NCBI GenBank assembly: GCA_025769875.1
Contig: JAGFNK010000040.1
Coordinates: forward strand, 1-64,000
Source of the DNA: Russula earlei
Lineage: Eukaryota; Basidiomycota; Agaricomycetes; Russulales; Russulaceae
Reading direction: 5' to 3'
DNA: 64,000 nucleotides
The notes below the pieces were generated by a model. That model worked only from the letters and a program-made list of their open reading frames with translations. It did no database searches and was not told the origin of the DNA. Shown here piece after piece: positions 52,700-61,585 of the stretch. The first letter of the stretch is position 1; each line of letters begins with the position of its first letter. Both the position numbers and the translations under genes were made by a program.

Positions 52700-54360
52700 C
52701 TAGGGTGTTTTTATATACAGGAGTTGTCTCCATTGCAGGTGGTGGCAGCAGGCATGGATGAGGAGCGAAGGCATAGGCGGTGAGCGTGAGTTCGTAGATA
52801 GAGACGTAGGTGGCGAGGACTCGAGAAAGAGGATGCGTGGGGTGGCTTGTGTGGGGGTGGGATCTGTCGTCTTGCGGCGGCGGTGGTGGGGTTGTCTCCA
52901 CTGCAGGTGTCGGCAGCAGACGTGGGTGAGAGCGCATGAATGGATGGGGAGGCGATGTGGGAGGCGGTGTGCGGTGTGCTGTTGGCGTTGGCAGCAGCTT
53001 CTGCTCCTGTTGTGGCGTGTTGTGGCTAAGTTTGTGGCCAAGGCCTTCTTGGTCTTCTGGGGTGGTGCTGGTGGCGAGGGGTTGCGACGGTGCGGCGGTG
53101 CTGGTGTCGCGCGAAACTACTAAAGCGGCGGCTGAGACTGAGAAGACTGAGGCTGAGACTGAGAAGGTGGCAGTGGACTGAGCTGGTGTGACGGTGGAGG
53201 CGGACGGGCGGAGGTGACGACTGAGGGCGACGCAGGGGCGACGGCAGCTGTGGCTGACAAGGGCGTGGTGGCAGTGGCTTGTGAGACGGTGGTGGAGGCG
53301 GTGGCGTGTGGCGCTAAGACGTCGGTGGCTGAGGCTGAGGCTACGGCGGCGGCTGACGAGACTAAGGTGGCTGGCAAGGCTAAGAGTGCGGTGGCGGTGG
53401 TTGACTGATCTGAAGCTGGGGCAACAGAGACGGCTGGCAAAACTAGGGGCGTGGTGGTGGTGGCTGAGACTGAGAAGGCTGAGGCTGAGGGCAGGGTGGA
53501 GACGGCGGCGGCTGGCGATGCTGGTGCTATGATGGACTGGGCTGAACTGACCAGTACGGGCGAGGCTACGACAGAGACTGATGCGAAGTCGGCGGACTGG
53601 GCTGAACTGACCAGTACAGGCGAGGCTACGACGGAGACTGATGCGAAGTCGGCGGCTGGCACAACTGAGGCTACTGTGGCAACGGTGTAGCGCATCCGGT
53701 GATGTGCGAGTGAGATCGTAAGGCTGACCGGTCCAAGCAGAAAGAGTAGAGGAGGGGGGGGAGAGGAGGAACAAGTGGTCGCGCGCAGTCGTTCTGGTTC
53801 AGGCAGAGGTGGACAGATGAGGGGGAAAAGATTCTGATTCCACTGGACTTCCTTTTTTTTACTACAAGGTAGCTAGGTGTTTTATATACAAGAAGGGGAG
53901 TAGTAAGAGGGGGCATGTAATGAAAGGAAATGAGATGATGAAAGGAAGTAGAGTCTTGAAAGGCAATCGAGACCGGGCGAGGCGGTCTAGGCGATCGTGA
54001 AAGGCTCGACGCGGAAATGCGTCGCGTGTGCCGGAGCGTGGGGTGCGTGCGTGTATGGCGATGGGTGGGCGATGTGGTCGTCCGGGTCTTGACGTCGGGT
54101 GTGAGGTGGTAGGCGTGCTCGTGAGGTCGGTGCGTGGTCGGTGGCAAGGGCTGCAATGCGGTCGGTGGCGGACAGCCTGGCACACAATCGTGTCTTGTGA
54201 GCGTTTGGAATACGCGTGGTTGGTAGAAAGGGCTTGAAGTTGGGCACAAGAGAGGTCGCGGGTGCGTGCGTGTGTGTGTGCAGCTGTTGGCAAGGGATGA
54301 AAGCGAGCTGAGGCAAGGGAGAGGATAGGCGTCACGTCGTGTCACGTCGCGTTTCCGCAC
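52700..54360 (-). other. Pro/Ala/Ser-rich region of element F, homologous to element J
   Basis: Several overlapping open frames on both strands result from composition (long GC-rich simple patterns). A 60-bp tandem duplication lies at 53534-53653. The DNA matches J at 29100-29228 plus 44035-45230 in the same order. A TATATAAAA-like sequence on minus near 53885-53893 could serve as a promoter. Coding status unknown. Confidence 0.45.
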
Positions 54361-54516
54361 GTGATTTCATGGCCAGCCATAATCCTCCTTACAACGGACG
54401 AGGCGACAGACAAGACTGAGGGCGACAAGACAACTGAGGGCGCGGGAGCGGATGAGACGAAGGTGGGGGTGGCAGACGAGGCTGCGAGGGCTGAAGTGGT
54501 GGGCGGCGCTAAAACG

Positions 54517-55269
54517 TCAGTGGGCGAGGTTGAGATGGTGGTTGTGCATGGAGCTGAGACAGTGGCCATAGCAGGCGACAGACACTGAGGGCGCAGGAGC
54601 TGGTTGGGCAAAGACGGGGACAGTGGCGATAGGTGATGTCACGGCTGAGGCTATGGCAGCAGGGACAGACAAGGTGGCGATGATGGTGAATGCGGGCGAT
54701 GCTGGGATGGCGAGGGCAGGTGGAGCCGAGGCGATGATGGCTGGCGAGTCGAGGATGGCGGCGGTGAACGAGGTGACGGGAATGGTGGACGAGGTGGGAA
54801 CCGCAGGGAAGATGGGCAAGGCAGGCGAGGTGGAGGCAATGGTGCATGATGTAGGGACGGAGGCTGGAGCGGGCATGGGTGCAGGGTATGTGTAGTTGTC
54901 TTCGTCTTCGTCTGCAGAGCAGAGTTGGCATTCCCACTGAATGTCACAGGGATGCTGAGAGAATATCTTGACTAGTGTGTCGAATACTTCTTGGAAATTG
55001 ACAAAGTGCCTCTGCTGTTTGTTCAGGCACCAGGGGCCAAGATGTTGGGAGACCATCCGGCAGTTGTCTGGGTGGAGTCCGAGCCAGAATGACTCGTCAC
55101 AATCTTCGTAGCACAGGCGGCATGCATGGACGAGGGGACCGCAGATTGCCCTGAAACTCTGGTAGTATTCGTCTATGTCTTCCCAGTCACACATGTCGAG
55201 TCTTGATGAGGAGGCGATAAGGTCCTCCAGATCCCACTTGAGCTTGAGGTATTCTAACTGAGTCAGCAT
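54517..55269 (-). CDS. Gag-like protein with Ala/Pro-rich tail
   Basis: 250 aa from ATG 55269. Residues 1-120 resemble the gag-like domain common in basidiomycetes (DLEDLIASS..., IDEYYQSFRAICGPLV, FWLGLHPDN, then FDTLVKIF). The rest is Ala/Pro/Ser/Thr-rich and low in complexity. No knuckle, protease or RT follows, and the gene sits just inside an inverted repeat of F. It could be a captured or stand-alone gag gene; the start of the domain may be truncated because only about half the usual length is present. Confidence 0.55.
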   Translation of the reverse strand: MLTQLEYLKLKWDLEDLIASSSRLDMCDWEDIDEYYQSFRAICGPLVHACRLCYEDCDESFWLGLHPDNCRMVSQHLGPWCLNKQQRHFVNFQEVFDTLVKIFSQHPCDIQWECQLCSADEDEDNYTYPAPMPAPASVPTSCTIASTSPALPIFPAVPTSSTIPVTSFTAAILDSPAIIASAPPALAIPASPAFTIIATLSVPAAIASAVTSPIATVPVFAQPAPAPSVSVACYGHCLSSMHNHHLNLAH

Positions 55270-55429
55270 GCTGAAGGAGTGCGGTGCATGGTGAAGACAG
55301 ATGGCAGGTCGACACAGGCAGTGTGACTGGCATGGCTGTGACTGTGGGTGTGGAGGGTCAAATGCAAGTTGGAAGGGAGCGGTGCGACTGATGCGGCTGA
55401 GACAGCGGGTGTGGTGGGAATGAGGGCAA

Positions 55430-55841
55430 AGGATGGTCAGAATGGAGAGGTGAGAGGGGCAATGAGTGGCTGGCCGTCACTCCGATCACACTGAGAACAA
55501 TGTTGCACACCACAACACTTGAGTCAAAAACACTATGGGGCTGCCTCAAGACAGCCCATGGGTACAACATGAGGGAAAAATAATAGATATAGACCATGAT
55601 TTTGAGTTGTAATTCATCTAATACACATGTGGAGGTGGCTTGAGTCCAGCTCCACCAATTCTCACTCAAATCTCATGAAAACAATGGGGCTGCCTAGCCC
55701 TCATTCAGGCGATTTAGGGACAATAAGTTTCATGTGAATTGAAGCTGTTTTGAGGGAGATATTTGCCTAGCATGTTTGAGAGGGTTTTCTGTGCTGATTT
55801 GGGTGGAATTCAAACTCCGCCAAGTGCGCTGAAAACGGCAA
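55430..55841 (-). repeat. Element F right terminal inverted repeat
   Basis: Complement of 52216-52620, with scattered differences. Confidence 0.8.
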
Positions 55842-55864
55842 TAAGGCACTTTGGAGCCTTAACA
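55842..55864 (-). repeat. Fragment of LTR E
   Basis: TAAGGCACTTTGGAGCCTTA plus ACA is the complement of the first 23 bases of LTR E (TGTTAAGG...). It abuts the end of F, so F appears to have inserted into, or truncated, an LTR E. Confidence 0.75.
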
Positions 55865-56310
55865 GATTAGTGTTGCTGTTTCTTCTGCTGTGATTGTTTT
55901 GTGGCAAGGGGTAATGATTATCACTTTGCTGAATCAATCTACCATGACTAGGAAGCTGTCGAAGCCTTGTGAAATTGGTAGGTCCGTGATAAAGTCCATA
56001 CTAATGCTTTTCCATACATCTCTGGCTGGTGTAATTGGTACAAGGGGTGTTTCTGTCTTTGGACAGTTTTTTTGCTTTGTCAAATTGCACATCCATCTAC
56101 ATAACATTTGACATAGGTTAGCATTCCTTGCCACCAATAGTTTTGGATGATTAGTTTGTAAGTTTTCCACTGGCCAGGGTGTCCTGTGGCAAGGGAGTTG
56201 TGGTGTAGTTTTAGAATCTTCTTTTGTAGGGTGTCATTGTTTGGAATGTAGACTTTTCCTTTGAATAATATTAGTCCATCTTCGAGGTTCCAGTCCTGTA
56301 GACCTTTGAT
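55865..56310 (-). pseudogene. Gypsy integrase fragment
   Basis: Minus-strand frames give an integrase zinc-binding domain (LQKKILKLHHNSLATGHPGQ, then CX2C-like residues) followed by the start of the core (SISMDFITDLPISQGFDSFL). It is related to, but clearly distinct from, the integrases of Gypsy II and III. It is cut at both ends by element F termini. Confidence 0.8.
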
Positions 56311-56688
56311 TATTGCCGTTTTCAGTGCACTTGGTGGAGTTTGAATTCCACCCAAATCGGTGCAGAAAACCCTCTCAAATGTGCGGGGCAAATATCTCCC
56401 TCAAAACAGCTTCAATTCACATGAAACTTATTGTCCCTGAATCGCCTCAATGAGGGCTAGGCAGCCCCATTGTTTTCATGAGATTTGAGTGAGAATTGGT
56501 GGAGCTGGACTCAAGCCACCTCCACATGTGTATTAGATGAATTACAACTCAAAATCATGGTCTATATCTATTATTTTTCCCTCATGTTGTACCCATGGGC
56601 TGTCTTGAGGCAGCCCCATAGTGTTTTTGACTCAAGCATTGTGGTGTGCAACGTCATTTCCCTCATATCGTGTGACAGTAGCACAGTT
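56311..56688 (+). repeat. Third element F terminus
   Basis: It starts TTGCCGTTTTCAGTGCACTT inside the integrase fragment and follows 52216-52590 closely. It is interrupted at 56689 by element G; its partner end is not in the window. Confidence 0.75.
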
Positions 56689-58088
56689 GTGTGCCGGGAA
56701 GGAGCCCCCCCAGGAAGTGCACACCTGAGCCCATGGGGTGGTGAAGTGTGTCCAAGAATGCAGAATGACTTCATAAGACTGAAGCTCCAAAGAGGAGGAG
56801 CACCTAGCGGGAACACGAGAACACGTTTGTTCATTTGACTGCACTCAGGTTTACACAGATGATAAGGGAACAACAGGGCAACTTTATTCAACATGGTAGC
56901 AGATACAGGTGGGAACTAAGGCTAAGGGACAGGGAAAGCACAAAAGACAGGCATATGAAAGGAAATCTAGACGTGAGAAGGGGACCGAAGCTGGACAACA
57001 TGATGATCAAGTCGTGGTCTCCAACAGCTGTGGTAGTGGTGTGTGGCGATTTGTGAAGGATGGCCAAGGCCAGGTGTGGTGACAAGGGGTGTGGTCGAGT
57101 CGTGACGTGAGGAGGGGGAGATGATGCAAAGGAGAGGCTGGAGGGGGGATAGGGAGAGTGCTGGTGGGTGGTCGCTTGGGCGCTGATGGCGCTGCCAAAC
57201 GCAATTGTGGGTGGGACGATTGGAGAACTTGGATGGCAGATGCAAGGTAGAGGAGTGAGGGGGCGTGGAAGTAGAAAGGGAGAGGGAAGACGGCAGCAGG
57301 CTGGGAAATGGACACATAGGCGGCATGCAGATCTCTGACTAACAAAGTGAGAGTCTAGTAAAAAAGGGGAGAAAAGCATACTGAAATGTACAGTAGCAAC
57401 ACCGTCCGATGGCAATGAAGATGGTGGCATGGTACGGGGCTCTTCGGCTGTGCATTGGGACTTGTCGGTGCATGGTGAAGGCAGGGGCATTGAGGACGAG
57501 GGCATGCAGCAGTTGATGGGGGCAAGGGTGGCATGCTGGCGGCGACAATGATGATGATGTGAGGACAAAGAGGAGATGGCATGAAAGGAATACGCACATA
57601 TGTACTCTTGTAAGTGATTTGTGGCCAGCCATATAGCTGTGTGGGTGAGTCGACATTGAGGCCGTGTGCCTGGGCGACAATTTTGCATGTCTTGTGGTCT
57701 GTGTGTTTGTGCTGTAGTGAGTTCCCAGGCTTCTGCATTTACATAGGCATAGGACTCTTCCTCCCCATCCTCATCAATAGCAGGAAGGGATGTCTTGGAA
57801 GCCTGAGCTCGTGGTTGTGATCACTTCAGTCGAGTGGGAGTGCCTGAGCTGTCACTTTCATTTCCACCAGTTTTTTTTTGGGCAGCCTTCCTTTGGCCAG
57901 TAGTACGTGTCGGTGCAGGCCGGCATTTTGAAGCATGTTGCTTTGAGCCCATGAGGGTTTAGGGGGTTGAAATGGAGGGGTAGAGTAAGGTATGGTGAGC
58001 AGCTCTGGGAAGGGAAGAACACCCTGTCATTGTCCTGGAGTAGGAGTGGACAGGGTGGACGGTTGATGAATAAGCCACACGACTCTTT
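56689..58088 (-). repeat. Element G left terminal inverted repeat
   Basis: Complement of 59589-60988. It contains the mirrored copy of the coding-like stretch described for the right repeat (start near 57952, reading outward). Confidence 0.8.
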
Positions 58089-58153
58089 ACGTGCTTGCTT
58101 TATGCAACAACAGGGCCCACACATGAGGTGCCCATGCAGGTGTCATAGCAAGT

Positions 58154-59530
58154 TCATGGACGTGGGTGAGAACATGGGGAGCAGGTTGTAGGGGGAAAGG
58201 CCAGCACAGCTGATTTCATGGCCAGCAGCCATGAGTGGCGGGGGTCTCCTGCTGCTCGGGGCAGCAGTTGGCTTGGGGTCCAATGATGTTCAAGGCCGGA
58301 ATGGTAGCTTTGCAAGGTACAATACAGTACAACAAGGGGACACCACAGTAACTCGGAAAAAGTCAGATATAGTGACATTTGTGGAACCAACCTGCTGCAT
58401 CATCCAACATAACAGAGAATGCTGCCCTATACAGGAAAACCCACACATCGGTATCATCACCACCCAAGTCAGCACGAGCCACACCCCCATTCTGACAAAC
58501 GTAGGCCTTGATCTTTGAAAATGCGAGTTCGATTGGATTAAAATCAGGAGAGTATGGTGGCAGGTAAAGGAGCTGACATCCCCTTCATCAAATGAGCAAT
58601 ACATCAGCATGAGAAAACAATATAATACCTTTCTTCGACCATTTGGAGTATTTGTGGACTTCTATGAATGCATGCGTTGTCCATGATCAATACTGAGTTC
58701 TTGCCAGGGAAAGGATTCATTTTTGAAAGTAGACCTTGGATGAAGCTGGTAAATAGTTCAGATGTGAAAGAACCCTCAACCAGCTGGCTATAGATGATGC
58801 CATCAAGTGAGAGTGCTGGGAGAAGCAAATAACTGGATACTTTGTATTCTAGTCTGTTGTAGATATAGATAGGAGGACACACCATTTTCCTCAAATGAAA
58901 AAGCTCTTCCTTACCGCTGCTTGCCCTGACATTGCCCATGCTCGCTCTTGAAGGTCAGTTCAGCAATCAAAGGAGCTTTCATCCACAAAAACTGCCTGCT
59001 CTGCAGTATAGGTGATGCCAAAGGTATACCAATACTGAAGGCGCAGGTCCTCGTTGCGCTCTAGTGCATTTTTGCTCAGCTGGGCAAGTTGGTGCACTTG
59101 AGTGTGAACTCAAGGTGAAATGACTTACCTTCTTCATCGTGAAGCCACTCCTTCTCATGGTACACCATATAGGCATCAATGACACCTCAACGCCAGTCCT
59201 TTCTCTTAAAATATCTCTCAGCTCATCAAGATAGGCATCCGGAGTATGGACGATGGTGCCTTGAAGAAACTAGCCAATATGTGCCACAGAACAAACTAGA
59301 GAATGTGGGGAACTCACTTGTACTTCCTGCATTGTAAGGATTCTATTTGCTGGTTGGAGTAGACTGTTTGGGCGATTGGCTGTTCCACAAGATCTGAAAG
59401 CGGCCACAATGCGCTCTATAGTACGACGAGGAACTCCAGTGTGATGGGTGATATGGTCAAGGGTCAATCTTGAAGACATGTGTAAGATAATCCAGCATGC
59501 ATCATCAGACAACGCCCAGCCATGTGGCAT
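58154..59530 (-). pseudogene. DDE_3-type (Tc1-like superfamily) transposase of element G
   Basis: It starts at ATG 59530 (MPHGWALSDDACW). An N-terminal helix-turn-helix (VPRRTIERIVAAF) is followed, after short introns, by the DELRDIL...MRRSGFTMKK segment. The catalytic domain has VFVDESSF (first Asp, about 58985), VLIMDNACIHRS (second Asp, about 58675) and PDFNPIELAFSKIK (Glu, about 58530). Introns are likely at 59270-59320, 59100-59135 and 58585-58630. Frameshifts and stops inside (for example around 58940) mean it is dead. The fold is the endonuclease superfamily that moves Tc1/mariner-like elements. Confidence 0.78.
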
Positions 59531-59588
59531 ATGTTTAGTTGAGTGTGCAATGAAAAGCGTGATGTAAAGAAAGCGTAAAGCGAGTGCA

Positions 59589-60988
59589 TAAAGAGTCGTG
59601 TGGCTTATTCATCAACTGTCCACCTGTCCACTCTTACTCCAGCACGACGACAGGGCATTCTTCCCTTCCCAGAGCTGCTCACCATACCTTGCTCTACCCC
59701 TCCATTTCAACCCCCTAAACCCTCATGGGCTCGAAGCAACGTGCTTCAAAATGCTGGCCTGCACCAACATGTACTACTGGCCAAAGGAAGGCTGCCCAAA
59801 AAAAAACTGGTGGAAATGAAAGTGACAGCTTAGGCACTCCCACTCGACTGAAGTGATCACAACCACGAGCTCAGGCTTCCAAGACATCCCTTCCTGCTAT
59901 TGATGAGGATGGGGAGGAAGAGTCCTATGCCTATGTAAATGCAGAAGCCTGGGAACTCACTACAGCACAAACGCACGGACCACAAGACATGCAAAATTGT
60001 TGCCCAGGTGCATGGCCTTGATGTTGACTCACCCACACAGCTATATGGCTGGTTGCAAATCGCTTACAAGAGTACATATGTGCGTATTCCTTTTGTGCCA
60101 TCTCCTCTTTGTCCTCACATCATCATCATTGTCGCCGCCAGCACGCCACCCTTGCCCCCATCAACTGCCGCACGCCCTCGTCCTCAATGCCCCTGCCTTC
60201 ACCATGCACCGATGAGTCCCAACACACAGCCAAAGAGCCCCGTACCATGCTGCCATCTTTGTTGCCATTGGATGGTGTTGCTACTGTACATTTTGGTATG
60301 CTTTTCTCCCCTTTTTTACTAGACTCTCACTTTGTTAGTCAGAGATCTGCACGCCGCCTATGTGTCCATTTCCTAGCCTGCTGCCGTCTTCCCTCTCCCT
60401 TTCTACTTCCATGCCCCCTCACTCCTCTACCTTGCATCTGCCATCCAAGTTCTCCAATCGTCCCACCCGCAATTGCGTTTGGCAGCGCCATCAGCGCCCA
60501 AGCGACCACCCACCAGCACTCTCCCTATCCCCCCTCCAGCCTCTCCTTTGCATCGTCTCCCCCTCCTCACATCACAACTCGACCACACCCCTTGTCACCA
60601 CACCTGGCCTTGGCCATCCTTCACAAATCGCCACACCCCACTACCACAGCTGCTGGAGACCATGACTTGATCATCACATTGTCCAGCTTCGGTCCCCTTC
60701 TCACATCTAGATTTCCTTTCATATGCCTGTCTTTTGTGCTTTCCCTGTCCCTTAGCCTTAGTTCCCACCTGTATCTGCCACCATGTTGAATAAAGTTGCC
60801 CTGTTGTTCCCTTATCATCTGTGTGAACCTGAGTGCAGTCGAATGAACAAACACATTCTCGTGTTCCCACTAGGTGCTCCTCCTCTTTGGAGCTTCAGTC
60901 TTATGAAGTCATTCTGCATTCTTGGACACACTTCACTGCCCCATGGGCTCAGGTGTGCACTTCCTGGGGGGGCTCCTTCCTGGCACAC
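59589..60988 (+). repeat. Element G right terminal inverted repeat with coding-like stretch
   Basis: From ATG 59725 a plus-strand frame encodes about 43 residues (MGSKQRASKCWPAP...), a stop, then an in-frame acidic segment (LPAIDEDGEEESYAYVNAEA...) to about 60005, where GT follows. Further Pro/Ser/His-rich frames run to 60780. The same stretch exists in the left repeat. It may be a captured host gene; no family recognised. Confidence 0.6.
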
Positions 60989-60995
60989 GACCATG

Positions 60996-61585
60996 TGTTA
61001 AGGCTCCAAAGTGCCTTAAATAAGATCAATGGTCGCATCTATAAACACGTCCTACCAATGCAGATATGCTTGAGTCAAGCAAGCAATACTCGTGGAGGGG
61101 AAGGAGTGTTAGATCCTTCTAGAGTATGACAACAAGATGAGAGGGGCTCTGCAGACTGGGGTAGGAGTCAACTGTTTGGGATTGGCAAACTAAGTCGAGC
61201 TTAAGGCTCAACTGTTTCTACTGGAGGCTTTATATAGCCCTACAGGGATAAGGTTCATGCTACTGTAGTACTGGTTGGTGCTATAGAAGCAAAAGGCGGC
61301 TCATAGAAGCGAGGTTGCTTCTATGTAAACGATCTCGGTGCTGGAAGCATTAAGTGCTTCCCCAATCAAGGAATCGACGTACGTGGCGGTACAGGAACAT
61401 CTGGGACAGAAGCAATGCTACTCATTGCTTCTTCAGTACATCTTCTGAAAGATACGATCAACGCGTTCCGAATGTGATATCAATGAACATAAACGATCAA
61501 GATCTGACGCACGCATAATGGAAACAGTGCAGTCCATAGTTCAGGTGTTCCGGCATCTTCCTGGACCCCAAACCACTCGGTAACA
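60996..61585 (-). repeat. Gypsy IV 3' LTR (family E)
   Basis: 590 bp, TGTTAAGG...CTCGGTAACA. Sense TATATAAA starts at 61236 and AAGCTC at 61202, 34 bases apart as in Gypsy II and III. A polypurine tract (minus-strand GAAGGAGGGGTAA) abuts it at 61586-61598. The outer flank is CCATG; the other end is outside the window. Confidence 0.9.

Larger units (their letters stand above)
52216..55841. mobile_element. Element F: long inverted-repeat element with gag-like gene
   Basis: Inverted repeats of about 400 bp (52216-52620 and 55430-55841) begin TTGCCGTTTTCAGCGCACTT. A third copy of the same end lies at 56311. The interior is GC-rich and holds a Pro/Ala/Ser-rich stretch homologous to element J, and a gag-like gene on minus. 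No transposase is seen. Two of the three ends are preceded by TTA, suggesting a TA target, but no clean TSD is visible. Confidence 0.6.
56689..60988 (-). mobile_element. Element G: DDE transposon with 1.4-kb terminal inverted repeats
   Basis: 4300 bp. The inverted repeats 56689-58088 and 59589-60988 begin GTGTGCC(G/A)GGAAGGAG and are about 95% alike by eye. The 1.5-kb core encodes a DDE transposase on minus. Terminal repeats of this length are unusual for the family. The TSD is unclear; the right end abuts LTR E seven bases away. Confidence 0.75.

Noticed and set aside
52385..56838. Repeated ORF starting MSENWWSW
   Set aside because: It lies wholly inside the element F inverted repeat and occurs only because the repeat is present three times.
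56888..60789. Pro/Ser/His-rich long ORFs in both arms of element G
   Set aside because: Low complexity, identical in both repeats through symmetry, and open in more than one frame; described with the repeat, not as genes.
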